NCBI RefSeq assembly: GCF_001426585.1
Contig: NZ_LMEI01000011.1
Location: 308,240 to 372,239, forward strand
Direction: 5' to 3'
DNA length: 64,000 nt
Source of the DNA: Streptomyces sp. Root431
GTDB taxonomy: Bacteria > Actinomycetota > Actinomycetes > Streptomycetales > Streptomycetaceae
The notes beneath the pieces were generated by a model, which worked only from the letters and a program-made list of their open reading frames with translations, was not told the DNA's origin and searched no databases. This document shows, piece after piece, positions 8,231 through 17,342 of this stretch (position 1 is the first letter of the stretch; each line of letters begins with the position of its first letter). A program made the position numbers and the translations under genes.

Positions 8231-9811
8231 TCAGCCCTTCTTGAGCTCCCAGAAGCGGAAGACGGTGGAGGCGTCGAGGGTCCACTCGAGGCCGGTGACG
8301 TCGTCGCGGGCGACGGCGTACTGCTTGCCCTGCCAGAGCGGGAGGACCGGGACCTGCTCGGCGACGATGTCCTGGAGCTGCCCGTACTCGTCGGCGGTGC
8401 CGGCGCGGTCGGCGAGGGCGGCGGTCTTCGGGAGGATGCCGCCGGTGATGGTGGCGTTCTCGTAGTGGTTGCCGAGGACGTTGCCCTCGCCGAAGAACGG
8501 GGCGGTGAAGTTGTCGGCGTCGGGGTAGTCGGGGACCCAGCCCTTGACGTAGACGCCGTACTTGCCGGCGGCGATGTCCTTCTCGTACTGGTCGAAGGCG
8601 ACGGACTTGACGTCGGCTTCGAAGAGGCCGCTGGCGTTGAGCTGGTCGGCGATGGCCTTGAGCTCCTGGTCGGTGGCCGGGCCGTAGCGACTGGGCGTGG
8701 ACCAGAGCGTGAGCTTCACCTTGCCGGTGATGTCGGCGTCGCGCAGGGCCTTCTTGGCCTTGGCCTTGTCGGGGCTGCCGTAGGTGTCGAAGAAGGCGGT
8801 GTTGTGGCCGGCGATGCCCGCCGGGACGATCGAGTAGAGCGGCGTGGCCGTCGACTTGTAGACACCCTCGACGAGGGCCTCGCGGTTGACGAGGTGGGCG
8901 ATGGCCTTGCGGACGCCGAGCTTGCCGACGACGGGGTCCTTCATGTTGAAGACGAGGTGCTGGACCTCGGCGCTGCTGCCCTGCGTGACCTCGATGCCCC
9001 GGTCGTCGGTGGTGTCGGAGGCTTCGAGGGCGGCGATGTCGTCGGCGGAGAGGCCTCGGTAGGCGACGTCGACGTCGCCGTCGGCGAGGGCCTTGGAGAG
9101 GGCCGCGCGGTCGCCGCCGTAGAGCTTGAGGGTGATGCCGTCGTTCTTGGGCTTGGCGGTGCCCCGGTAGCCGCCGTTGGCGGAGAAAGCGGCCTCGGTC
9201 TCGCTGATGGAGTCCAGCTTGTAGGGGCCGGAGCCGGTGGCCTTGCCGTCGGTGCGCAGGGCGTCGGCGGGGTAGTCGCGGTGGTCGACGATGGAGCCGG
9301 CACCGGAGGCGATCTTGCTGGGGAAGGTGGCGTCCGGGACCTTGAGGCGGAAGACGACGGTCCGCGCGTCGGGGGTCTCGATGGAGTCGATGGTGGAGAG
9401 CAGCGGCGCGGGACCGGACGGGTCGGCGATCCTGAGGGCCCGCTCGAAGGAGAACTTGACGTCCTTCGAGGTGAGCGGGTTGCCGTTGGAGAAGGTCAGA
9501 CCGTCCCGGAGGGTGCAGGTGTAGACCTTGCTGCCCGCGGCGAAGCCGCACTTGTCGGCGGCCTCGGGCTCGGGCGCGGAGCCGCCCTTGGGGAAGGCCA
9601 GCAGGGACTGGAAGACGTTGTTGAACAGCAGCCAGGAACCGGGGTCGTAGCCGGCCGCCGGGTCCGTGGCGAGGATCTCGTCGGACATGCCGACGCGTAT
9701 GCCGCCGCCCGAGCCGGCGCCCCCGCCCTGCTCGGTGCCGCAGCCGCTGAGGAGGGCGGCGGACAGGCCCGCGGCGAGCGGGGCCGTCAGCCACTTGTTG
9801 TGTGCCTTCAC
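8231..9811 (-). CDS. ABC transporter family 5 substrate-binding lipoprotein
   Basis: Extracytoplasmic solute receptor, 526 residues from a GTG at 9811. The N-terminus is a lipoprotein signal: KAHNKW, hydrophobic stretch, then lipobox LLSGC with Cys at residue 24. The rest is the oligopeptide/dipeptide/nickel family 5 fold (YTCTLRDGLTFSNGNPLTSKDV near residue 100-120 is its hallmark). No permease or ATPase gene is near, so it must use transporter parts coded elsewhere. It is a paralogue of the next gene upstream, from which a hairpin separates it. The ligand cannot be told; peptides are the usual guess. Confidence 0.92.
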   Translation of the reverse strand: MKAHNKWLTAPLAAGLSAALLSGCGTEQGGGAGSGGGIRVGMSDEILATDPAAGYDPGSWLLFNNVFQSLLAFPKGGSAPEPEAADKCGFAAGSKVYTCTLRDGLTFSNGNPLTSKDVKFSFERALRIADPSGPAPLLSTIDSIETPDARTVVFRLKVPDATFPSKIASGAGSIVDHRDYPADALRTDGKATGSGPYKLDSISETEAAFSANGGYRGTAKPKNDGITLKLYGGDRAALSKALADGDVDVAYRGLSADDIAALEASDTTDDRGIEVTQGSSAEVQHLVFNMKDPVVGKLGVRKAIAHLVNREALVEGVYKSTATPLYSIVPAGIAGHNTAFFDTYGSPDKAKAKKALRDADITGKVKLTLWSTPSRYGPATDQELKAIADQLNASGLFEADVKSVAFDQYEKDIAAGKYGVYVKGWVPDYPDADNFTAPFFGEGNVLGNHYENATITGGILPKTAALADRAGTADEYGQLQDIVAEQVPVLPLWQGKQYAVARDDVTGLEWTLDASTVFRFWELKKG

Positions 9812-9839
9812 AGAACTTGCCTCTTGATCTCTTGCCAGG

Positions 9840-9865
9840 CCGGCCGCGCGCTGGTGCGCGGCCGG
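9840..9865 (-). terminator. Hairpin between the two binding-protein genes
   Basis: Perfect arms CCGGCCGCGC and GCGCGGCCGG with a six-base loop, 24 bases past the upstream paralogue's stop; likely ends or attenuates its message. Confidence 0.7.
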
Positions 9866-9889
9866 TGTAACCGATCCAGTCGAGGGGGT

Positions 9890-11479
9890 TTATGCGGTGC
9901 CGCGGCCCAGTTCCCAGAGCAGCAGGTCGGACGAGGTGTTGAGCGCGTACTCGACCCCGGTGAGGTCGTCGCGCGCGGCGACGTACTGCTTGCCCTGCCA
10001 CAGCGGCAGGACGGGGACGTCCTCGGCGACGATCTTCTGGATCTGCTCGTAGACGGGGCTGGCGGCGGTGCGGTCGGCCTGGCGGCGCGACCGCGGGATG
10101 AGCTGGTCGCGGACGACCTTGTTGACGTACGGGGTGTTGAGGAAGTTGTCGCTGTCGAGGAACGGCGCGATGTAGTTGTCCGGGTCCGGGTAGTCCGGGA
10201 ACCAGCCGAGGCCGTAGACGGCGTAGTCGCCGCGCTTCTGGGCCGGGCGGAAGGTGGACCACTCCGCGCCGCGGGTGGTGGCGTCGAAGAGGCCGCTGGC
10301 GACGAGCTGCTTCTTGAGCGCCTCGAACTCCTGGGCGGTCTCGGCGCCGTAGTGGTCGGTGGTGTAGTTCAGCGTCACCTTGACCGGGGTCTGGACGCCG
10401 GCGTCCTTGAGGATCTTGGCGGCGCGTCCGGTGTCGGGGTCGCCGTACGCGTCGTAGAAGGGGGTCGCGTGGCCGGTGATGCTGGAGGGGATCAGCGAGT
10501 AGAGCGGCTCGGCGGTGGGCCCGTAGACGCCGTTGACGAGGGCGCCCCGGTCGATGACGGCGGCCATGGCCTGGCGTACGGCCTTCTCCTTGACGGAGGG
10601 GGCCTTGGTGTTGAAGCCGAGGTAGCGGATCTCCAGGCCGGGAACCTCGGTGACCCGGATGCTCTCCTTGGGGGTCTCCGTGAGGTCCTTGATCTGCTTC
10701 TGCGACAGGGAGCGCGCCATCATGTCGATGTCGTCGCCCTCCAGGGCCTTGCCCATGGCGCCCGCGTCGGCGAAGGCGCGCAGCTCGACCTTGTCGTTGC
10801 GCGGGACGATGTCGCCCTTGTACTTCGGGTTCTTGGTGAAGACGAAGCGTGCGGCCTTGTCACCGTCGCGCTCGACCTTCATGGTGTACGGGCCCGAGCC
10901 GTCGACGTCGAAGCCGTCACGGAGCTTCCCGGCGGCGTACTTGTCCTTGCTGAGGATGCCGGCGACCGGGGTGGAGAGCTTGTACGGGAAGGTGGCGTCG
11001 GGCGCCTTCAGGTGGAAGACGACCTCGTCGGCGCCCTTGGTCTCGACCGTGTCGACGTTGGCGAGGAGGGCGGCCGTGCCGTTGTCCGACTTGATCCGCA
11101 GGACGCGCTTGATGGAGTACTTGACGTCCTCGGCGGTGACCGGCGTGCCGTCGGCGAAGGTGAGGCCGGAGCGGAGCTTGCAGCGGTAGCTCTCGCTGGC
11201 CTTGTCGGAGAAGCCGCAGTTCTGGGCGGCCTCGGGGACGGGCTCGCCGCCGCCGCGGGGCACGTGCAGCAGGGTCTGGACGGTCTGCCGCAGGATGTTC
11301 CAGGTGCCGGTGTCGTAGGCGAAGGCCGGGTCGAGGGGGGCGGGGGCGTCCTCGGTCGCGATGAACTGGTCCGTGGTGCCGACGACGATGGCTCTGCTGT
11401 CCTCGGCTCCGCCACAGGCGGCGAGCAGGGGGGTCAGCAGTACGGCCGCGGCGGGCAGCACCAGGGTCTTGCGGTTCAT
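9890..11479 (-). CDS. ABC transporter family 5 substrate-binding lipoprotein (paralogue)
   Basis: Second solute receptor of the oligopeptide family, 529 residues from the ATG at 11479, which follows GAGGAGAACG. Signal peptide MNRKTLVLPAAAVLLTPLLAAC ends in a lipobox with Cys at residue 22 (the motif is LLAAC). The family hallmark YRCKLRSGLTFADGTPVTAEDV lies near residues 95-115 (quoted in two halves: YRCKLRSGL, TFADGTPVTAEDV). It shares layout and C-terminal LPLWQGKQY with the downstream paralogue, so the two arose by tandem duplication and have since diverged in ligand-contacting regions. No transporter partners are in the window. Confidence 0.92.
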   Translation of the reverse strand: MNRKTLVLPAAAVLLTPLLAACGGAEDSRAIVVGTTDQFIATEDAPAPLDPAFAYDTGTWNILRQTVQTLLHVPRGGGEPVPEAAQNCGFSDKASESYRCKLRSGLTFADGTPVTAEDVKYSIKRVLRIKSDNGTAALLANVDTVETKGADEVVFHLKAPDATFPYKLSTPVAGILSKDKYAAGKLRDGFDVDGSGPYTMKVERDGDKAARFVFTKNPKYKGDIVPRNDKVELRAFADAGAMGKALEGDDIDMMARSLSQKQIKDLTETPKESIRVTEVPGLEIRYLGFNTKAPSVKEKAVRQAMAAVIDRGALVNGVYGPTAEPLYSLIPSSITGHATPFYDAYGDPDTGRAAKILKDAGVQTPVKVTLNYTTDHYGAETAQEFEALKKQLVASGLFDATTRGAEWSTFRPAQKRGDYAVYGLGWFPDYPDPDNYIAPFLDSDNFLNTPYVNKVVRDQLIPRSRRQADRTAASPVYEQIQKIVAEDVPVLPLWQGKQYVAARDDLTGVEYALNTSSDLLLWELGRGTA

Positions 11480-11943
11480 CAGGGACGTTCTCCTCATCCG
11501 GCACTGGATGCAGTGGTCTGTGGACACTCCGCCGCCGGGCCGCCCGGTCGGGGCGGGAGCGATCGGGCCGGTTGTTGCGATCGTCCTGTGTTCACGGCGA
11601 CTTGGGTGTGCGCCGGTGCACGCGGTTATGCGGCGAAGTACTCGCGAAAGATTAGTGGGCGCGGCTGCTATTGCCCGACCGCGGGCAGGCGCAGGGGTAA
11701 TCGCAGGGTGATCATGAATACGGCGGGTTCGATAGTCATGCGTCGCCGCGATGCGGACGGGGACTCCCGAACCGGGACACATGGGATCGTCGAAACCGGA
11801 AGATTCCGGGCGCTGAACGCGTCCGGGCCACCCACCGTCGGGCACTCTGGGTGACGAAGGTCACGTGGAGGCTTTATCGGTGAATGGCCCGGGCGATTTC
11901 CGCGCGCGAAAGCGCATTCCGTGCGCGAAAGCTCAGACGAAGC
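11480..11943. other. 464-base intergenic region with short repeats
   Basis: No credible gene on either strand. It must hold the promoter for the binding-protein gene at 11479. I see an inverted repeat GTGAC-GAAG-GTCAC at 11851-11864 and a 16-base direct repeat, TTCCGCGCGCGAAAGC at 11898-11913 and TTCCGTGCGCGAAAGC at 11917-11932, just beyond the HAD stop. The part between about 11640 and 11800 is less GC-rich than its surroundings. Confidence 0.5.
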
Positions 11944-12642
11944 TCAGATTCCGGTGATCAACGTGCGCAGGAAGGGCACGTCGACCTCCTCCAGGGAGCG
12001 CACGACGACACGGCCGGGAGAGGCCGCGATCGGGGCGACGGAGGGCACCGCGACGACCCGGCAGCCGGCGGCCTCCGCGGCCGCCACACCGGTCGCCGTG
12101 TCCTCGATGACGGCGCACAGGGTCGGATCGGCGCCCACGCCGCGCGCGGCCGTCAGATAGGGCTCGGGGTGCGGCTTGGTGCGGACGACCTCGTCCCCGG
12201 CGACGGTGAGCGCGAAGCGGTCCGTGCCGAGCGAGGCGAGGATCCGGTCGATGATCCGCCGGTGCGAGGCGGAGACCAGGGCGGTGGGGATGTTGTGCCG
12301 GGCCAACTCGGCGAGGAGCCGCTCGGCGCCGGGCATGAGCGGGACGCCGCGCTCGATGCGCTGCTCGAACTTCTCGTTGAGCAGGACGGTCAGCTCGTCG
12401 AGCGTGATGTCGGCGCCGGTGGAATCGATGAGGTAGCCCGCGCTCCGGGTCATCGGGCCGCCGACGACGATGTCCCGCCAGGCCTCGTCCAGCCGGTGTC
12501 CGAGGTCGGCGAAGACCTCGACCTCGGCGTCCCACCAGAACCCCTCCGTGTCGACGAGGGTCCCGTCCATGTCGAGGAAGACCGCCTGCAGCGCGGAGCT
12601 TCCGTTCGTGCGGAACAGGGACGCGGGGACCGTACTGGTCAT
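11944..12642 (-). CDS. HAD-superfamily phosphatase, beta-phosphoglucomutase-like
   Basis: Probable cytosolic phosphatase or phosphomutase for a small phosphorylated metabolite, 232 residues. Motif I is FLDMDGTLVDTEG (nucleophile and acid Asp), motif II VSAS, motif III Lys in RTKPHPEPYL, motif IV VIEDTATG. An alpha-helical cap lies between motifs I and II, as in the PGMB subfamily. I use the ATG at 12642 because AAGGAAGG is eight bases upstream; the GTG at 12651 would be too close to it. Substrate is not predictable. A terminator separates it from metH. Confidence 0.88.
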   Translation of the reverse strand: MTSTVPASLFRTNGSSALQAVFLDMDGTLVDTEGFWWDAEVEVFADLGHRLDEAWRDIVVGGPMTRSAGYLIDSTGADITLDELTVLLNEKFEQRIERGVPLMPGAERLLAELARHNIPTALVSASHRRIIDRILASLGTDRFALTVAGDEVVRTKPHPEPYLTAARGVGADPTLCAVIEDTATGVAAAEAAGCRVVAVPSVAPIAASPGRVVVRSLEEVDVPFLRTLITGI

Positions 12643-12670
12643 CCGGCACACCTTCCTTGGAGGGACGAGA

Positions 12671-12711
12671 AGGCCGGCCTCCCTCCCCGGTACGGGGAGG
12701 AAGACCGGCCT
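12671..12711 (-). terminator. Terminator after metH
   Basis: Long interrupted hairpin: AGGCCGG and CCGGCCT outer arms, CTCCCCG and CGGGGAG inner arms around GTA. It lies about 95 bases beyond the metH stop and just before the HAD gene. Confidence 0.75.
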
Positions 12712-12804
12712 GCACTGGACCGATAAGTGTACGTCTCGATCAGCTGCGACGCCGAGATATACGCCGGGCAGTGGCCGTAATCGTCACGGTGGCCGCCGGG
12801 GCGG

Positions 12805-15800
12805 TCACCGTGCGTTGAAGTACTTCGCCTCGGGGTGGTGGATCACGATGGCGTCGGTCGACTGCTCGGGGTGGAGCTGGAACTCCTCCGACAGGTGCAC
12901 GCCGATCCGCTCCGGCTGCAGCAGGTCCGCGATCTTCGCGCGGTCCTCCAGGTCGGGGCAGGCACCGTACCCGAGGGAGAAGCGCGCGCCCCGGTACTTG
13001 AGGTCGAACATGTCCTCGACCTTGGCCGGGTCCTCGCCGCCGAATCCGAGCTCGGAGCGGACCCGGGCGTGCCAGTACTCGGCCATGGCCTCGGCGAGCT
13101 GGACGGACAGGCCGTGCAGCTCCAGGTAGTCGCGGTAGGAGTCGGACGCGAAGAGCTTGGCCGTGGCCTCGCCGATCTTCGAGCCGACGGTGACCACCTG
13201 GAGGCCGACGACGTCGGTCTCGCCGGACTCCTCCGGGCGGAAGAAGTCCGCGAGGCACAGACGGCGGCCCCGGCGCTGGCGGGGGAAGCTGAAGCGGGTC
13301 CGCTCGTTGCCGGCCTCGTCGAGGATGATCAGGTCGTCGCCCTTGGAGACGCAGGGGAAGTACCCGTAGACCACGGCCGCTTCGAGCAGGTTCTCGGTGT
13401 GCAGCTTCTCCAGGAGACCCCGCAGACGCGGCCGGCCCTCGCTCTCGACGAGCTCCTCGTACGTGGCCCCGCCCGCGCGGGCCTGCTTGAGGCCCCACTG
13501 GCCCTTGAAGAGGGCGCCCTCGTCCAGCCAGGAGGCGTAGTCCTTGAGCGGGATGCCCTTGACCACGCGGGTGCCCCAGAACGGCGGGGTGGGGACGGGG
13601 TTGTCGACGGCCACGTCGGAGCGGCCGCCGGGCTCCTCCGGCTCCTCCACCTGGAGGACCGGGGTGTCGCGCTTGGGGACGCGGCGCGGCTTGAGCTCGG
13701 GCAGGGCAGCTCCGGGGACGCCGCGCTTGACCGAGATGAGGGCGTCCATGAGGCGCAGGCCCTCGAAGGCGTCGCGGGCGTACCGCACCTCGCCCTGGTA
13801 GATCTCGTGGAGGTCCTGTTCGACGTAGGCCCGGGTGAGGGCCGCGCCGCCGAGGATCACCGGGTACTTGGCGGCCAGCTCGCGCTGGTTCAGCTCCTGG
13901 AGGTTCTCCTTCATGATCACGGTGGACTTCACGAGGAGACCGGACATGCCGATGACGTCGGCGCGGTGCTCTTCTGCGGCTTCCAGGATCGCGGAGACGG
14001 GCTGCTTGATGCCGATGTTGACGACGTTGTAGCCGTTGTTGGACAGGATGATGTCGACGAGGTTCTTGCCGATGTCGTGGACGTCGCCGCGGACCGTGGC
14101 GAGGACGATGGTGCCCTTGCCCTCGGCGTCGGACTTCTCCATGTGCGGTTCGAGGTGGGCGACCGCCGTCTTCATGACCTCGGCGGACTGGAGCACGAAC
14201 GGCAGCTGCATCTGGCCGGAGCCGAAGAGCTCGCCGACCACCTTCATGCCGTCGAGGAGGGTCTCGTTGACGATGTCGAGGGCCGGCCGCGAGGTCAGGG
14301 CCTCGTCGAGGTCCGCCTCCAGGCCGTTCTTCTCGCCGTCGATGATCCGGCGCTTGAGCCGCTCGTCCAGGGGCAGCGCGAGGAGCTCCTCGGTCTTGCC
14401 GGCCTTCATCGACTTGGTGTTGACGCCCTCGAAGAGCGCCATCAGCTTCTGCAGCGGGTCGTAGCCCTCGGCGCGCCGGTCGTAGATCAGGTCGAGGGCG
14501 GTCGTGACCTGCTCGTCGTCGAAGCGGGCGATCGGCAGGATCTTCGAGGCGTGCACGATCGCCGAGTCGAGACCGGCCTTCACGCACTCGTCGAGGAAGA
14601 CCGAGTTGAGCAGGATGCGCGCGGCCGGGTTGAGGCCGAAGGAGATGTTCGACAGGCCGAGCGTGGTCTGGACGTCCGGGTGGCGCCGCTTCAGTTCGCG
14701 GATCGCCCCGATCGTGGCGATGCCGTCCTTGCGCGACTCCTCCTGACCGGTGCAGATGGTGAAGGTCAGGGTGTCGATGAGGATGTCCGACTCGTGGATG
14801 CCCCAGTTGCCGGTGAGGTCGTCGATGAGCCGCTCGGCGATGGCGACCTTGTGCTCGACGGTACGGGCCTGGCCCTCCTCGTCGATGGTGAGGGCGATGA
14901 GCGCGGCACCGTGCTCCTGCGCCAGCCGGGTGACCTTGGCGAAGCGGGACTCGGGGCCGTCGCCGTCCTCGTAGTTGACGGAGTTGATGACGGCCCGGCC
15001 GCCGAGCTTCTCCAGGCCGGCCTGGATCACGTCGACCTCGGTGGAGTCGAGGACGATCGGCAGGGTGGAGGCGGTGGCGAAGCGGCCGGCCAGCTCCTCC
15101 ATGTCGGCGACGCCGTCGCGGCCGACGTAGTCCACGCAGAGGTCGAGCATGTGCGCGCCCTCGCGGATCTGGTCGCGGGCCATCTCGACACAGTCGTCCC
15201 AGCGGGCTTCGAGCATCGCCTCGCGGAACTTCTTCGAGCCGTTGGCGTTCGTCCGCTCGCCGATCGCCATGTACGCGGTGTCCTGGCGGAACGGCACGGT
15301 CTGGTAGAGCGAGGCGGCGCCCGGCTCGGGGTGGGGATTGCGCTCGGGAGGCGTGACGCCCTGCACGCGCTCGACGACGTGCCGCAGGTGCTCGGGCGTC
15401 GAGCCGCAGCAGCCGCCGATCAGCGACAGGCCGTAGTCGCGGACGAAGTTCTCCTGGGCGTCGGCCATCTCGGGCGGCGTCAGCGGGAAGTACGCGCCGT
15501 CCTTGGTCAGCACGGGCAGGCCGGCGTTGGGCATGCACATCAGGGGCGTACGCGAGTGGCGGGCGAGGTAGCGCAGGTGCTCGCTCATCTCGGCCGGGCC
15601 CGTCGAGCAGTTCAGGCCGATCATGTCGATGCCGAGCGGCTCCAGGGCGGTCAGCGCCGCACCGATCTCCGAGCCGAGCAGCATGACGCCGGTCGTCTCG
15701 AAGGCGAGCGAACAGATCAGCGGGACGTCCACGCCCAGGGCGTTCATCGCCCGGCGCGCGCCGATCAGGCTCGACTTGGTCTGCAGCAGGTCCTGGGTCG

Positions 15801-16317
15801 TCTCGACGATCAGGGCGTCCGCGCCACCGGCCAGCAGGCCCTCGGCGTTCTGCTGGTAGCCGTCGCGCAGGACGTCGTACGTGGTGTGGCCGAGCGACGG
15901 CAGCTTGGTGCCGGGGCCGATGGAGCCCAGCACCCAGCGCTGGCGGCCGTCTTTGGCTCCGTACTCGTCGGCGACCTCGCGGGCGATCCGGGCGCCGGCC
16001 TCGGAGAGCTCGTAGATCCGGTCGGCGATCTCGTACTCGCCGGCCGCGGAGTGGTTGGAGCCGAAGGTGTTCGTCTCGACGCAGTCGACGCCGACCTCGA
16101 AGTACGCCTCGTGGACCGAGCGGACGATGTCCGGCCGCGTCACGTTCAGGATCTCGTTGCAGCCTTCGAGGTTCTGGAAGTCCTCGAGGGTGGGGTCCTG
16201 CTCCTGGAGCATGGTGCCCATGGCTCCGTCGGCGACGACCACTCGGGTGGCGAGTGCCTCACGGAGGGCTGCGGCGCGGTTTCGGCTGTCAGCGGAAGGG
16301 GTCGGCAACGAGGCCAT
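12805..16317 (-). CDS. metH: Cobalamin-dependent methionine synthase MetH
   Basis: Transfers methyl from 5-methyltetrahydrofolate to homocysteine through methylcobalamin. The 1170 residues hold, in order: homocysteine-binding barrel with zinc Cys pair GGCCGSTPEHL near 320; pterin-binding barrel (about 350-610); B12 cap and cobalamin domain with DVHDIGKN, whose His (near 745) coordinates cobalt; and the C-terminal activation domain that uses AdoMet to repair oxidised cob(II)alamin. Full length for the family. ATG at 16317 is preceded by GGGAGC. Divergent from gylR. The 5' leader contains a hairpin (16353-16374) but no recognisable B12 box. Confidence 0.98.
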   Translation of the reverse strand: MASLPTPSADSRNRAAALREALATRVVVADGAMGTMLQEQDPTLEDFQNLEGCNEILNVTRPDIVRSVHEAYFEVGVDCVETNTFGSNHSAAGEYEIADRIYELSEAGARIAREVADEYGAKDGRQRWVLGSIGPGTKLPSLGHTTYDVLRDGYQQNAEGLLAGGADALIVETTQDLLQTKSSLIGARRAMNALGVDVPLICSLAFETTGVMLLGSEIGAALTALEPLGIDMIGLNCSTGPAEMSEHLRYLARHSRTPLMCMPNAGLPVLTKDGAYFPLTPPEMADAQENFVRDYGLSLIGGCCGSTPEHLRHVVERVQGVTPPERNPHPEPGAASLYQTVPFRQDTAYMAIGERTNANGSKKFREAMLEARWDDCVEMARDQIREGAHMLDLCVDYVGRDGVADMEELAGRFATASTLPIVLDSTEVDVIQAGLEKLGGRAVINSVNYEDGDGPESRFAKVTRLAQEHGAALIALTIDEEGQARTVEHKVAIAERLIDDLTGNWGIHESDILIDTLTFTICTGQEESRKDGIATIGAIRELKRRHPDVQTTLGLSNISFGLNPAARILLNSVFLDECVKAGLDSAIVHASKILPIARFDDEQVTTALDLIYDRRAEGYDPLQKLMALFEGVNTKSMKAGKTEELLALPLDERLKRRIIDGEKNGLEADLDEALTSRPALDIVNETLLDGMKVVGELFGSGQMQLPFVLQSAEVMKTAVAHLEPHMEKSDAEGKGTIVLATVRGDVHDIGKNLVDIILSNNGYNVVNIGIKQPVSAILEAAEEHRADVIGMSGLLVKSTVIMKENLQELNQRELAAKYPVILGGAALTRAYVEQDLHEIYQGEVRYARDAFEGLRLMDALISVKRGVPGAALPELKPRRVPKRDTPVLQVEEPEEPGGRSDVAVDNPVPTPPFWGTRVVKGIPLKDYASWLDEGALFKGQWGLKQARAGGATYEELVESEGRPRLRGLLEKLHTENLLEAAVVYGYFPCVSKGDDLIILDEAGNERTRFSFPRQRRGRRLCLADFFRPEESGETDVVGLQVVTVGSKIGEATAKLFASDSYRDYLELHGLSVQLAEAMAEYWHARVRSELGFGGEDPAKVEDMFDLKYRGARFSLGYGACPDLEDRAKIADLLQPERIGVHLSEEFQLHPEQSTDAIVIHHPEAKYFNAR

Positions 16318-16352
16318 GGATGAGCTCCCTGGGATGCGACGGCTGTCGGCTT

Positions 16353-16374
16353 TGCACTCTCGGTGGAGGGTGCA
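16353..16374 (-). promoter_or_regulatory. Hairpin in the metH leader
   Basis: Inverted repeat on the metH message, TGCAC-c-CTC-CACC-GAG-a-GTGCA, with one internal mismatch, 36 bases ahead of the metH ATG. It could be a small cis-regulatory RNA element or only a stable stem near the ribosome site. It does not match cobalamin, SAM or SAH riboswitch cores as I know them. Confidence 0.35.
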
Positions 16375-16516
16375 CGGGGTCAGCGTAACCGTGCTTGCCC
16401 CGGGGTGGACATGGCGTCCCACGGGGCGGACGGCATCCTGTGTGCGGGGACTCCCGGTACGGCCCGTTCTTGACCGACACTGTCATGTGTGAGCCAAGGT
16501 CGGCATCGACCGATAG

Positions 16517-16535
16517 TGTTCAGCATTGTCGAACA
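16517..16535. promoter_or_regulatory. Probable GylR operator at gylR
   Basis: Inverted repeat TGTTC-N9-GAACA (TGTTCAGCATTGTCGAACA) 26 bases ahead of gylR. Its 13-base right part GCATTGTCGAACA recurs exactly before glpF at 17545, as expected if GylR binds both its own and the glp promoter. Confidence 0.65.
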
Positions 16536-16560
16536 GCGTAAGAGGGAGAAGGGTCGGGCG

Positions 16561-17325
16561 ATGGCGAAGAACATCCAGTCGCTTGAACGGGCGGCCGCGA
16601 TGCTGCGACTGCTCGCGGGCGGCGAGCGCCGGCTCGGCCTGTCCGACATCGCGTCCTCGCTGGGGCTCGCGAAGGGCACGGCCCACGGGATCCTGCGCAC
16701 CCTCCAGGCGGAGGGTTTCGTGGAGCAGGAGGCGACCTCGGGCCGCTACCAGCTGGGGGCGGAGCTGCTGCGGCTCGGCAACAGCTATCTGGACGTGCAC
16801 GAGCTGCGGGCCCGGGCCCTCGTCTGGACGGACGACCTCGCGCGGTCGAGCGGCGAGAGCGTGCACCTGGGGGTGCTGCACCAGCGGGGCGTCCTGATCG
16901 TGCACCACGTCTTCCGGCCGGACGACAGCCGCCAGGTCCTGGAGGTGGGGGCCATGCAGCCGCTGCACTCCACCGCGCTGGGGAAGGTCCTCTCGGCCTA
17001 CGACCCGGTGGCCCACAGCGAGGTGGTGGAGGCCGAGCGGGAGGCGCTCACGCCCCGGACGACCACGGAGCTCGCCGACTTCGAGTCGCTGCTCGACCTC
17101 GCGCGGGCCAAGGGCTGGGCGGCGGACGTGGAGGAGACCTGGGAGGGCGTGGCCTCGGTCGCCGCTCCGATCCACGACCGGCGGCGGATGCCGGTGGGCG
17201 CGGTGGCGGTCACGGGTGCGGTGGAGCGGTTGTGTCCGGGCGGGGAGCTGCGGCCCGAACTGGTGGCGGCGGTACGGGACTGCGCCCGCGCGGTCTCCCG
17301 GGACCTGGGAGCCGGCCGCTTCTGA
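16561..17325 (+). CDS. gylR: Glycerol operon regulator GylR (IclR family)
   Basis: Repressor of glycerol catabolism, 254 residues. N-terminal winged helix-turn-helix (LGLSDIASSLGLAKGTAHGI, residues 24-43), then the IclR effector domain (about 75-250), presumed to sense glycerol or glycerol-3-phosphate. The sequence is very close to what I recall of S. coelicolor GylR (ending AVSRDLGAGRF). ATG at 16561 follows GAGGGAGAAGGG. It lies directly upstream of glpF-glpK-glpD, but a strong terminator between them means the glp genes use their own promoter. Likely autoregulated through the palindrome at 16517. Confidence 0.97.
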   Translation: MAKNIQSLERAAAMLRLLAGGERRLGLSDIASSLGLAKGTAHGILRTLQAEGFVEQEATSGRYQLGAELLRLGNSYLDVHELRARALVWTDDLARSSGESVHLGVLHQRGVLIVHHVFRPDDSRQVLEVGAMQPLHSTALGKVLSAYDPVAHSEVVEAEREALTPRTTTELADFESLLDLARAKGWAADVEETWEGVASVAAPIHDRRRMPVGAVAVTGAVERLCPGGELRPELVAAVRDCARAVSRDLGAGRF

Positions 17326-17342
17326 CGTCGCGGCGCACCTTG

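Noticed and set aside
8465..11854. A plus-strand frame of 1129 codons across both binding-protein genes
   Set aside because: Its protein is Gly/Val/Leu/Asp-rich low complexity, as expected from the antisense of GC-rich coding DNA; the minus strand codes two clear lipoproteins.
12835..16323. A plus-strand frame of 1162 codons opposite metH
   Set aside because: Mirror of MetH codon bias; no domain or ribosome site.
16318..16560. Cobalamin riboswitch before metH
   Set aside because: No B12 box or four-way junction pattern recognised in the leader; only one simple hairpin is visible.
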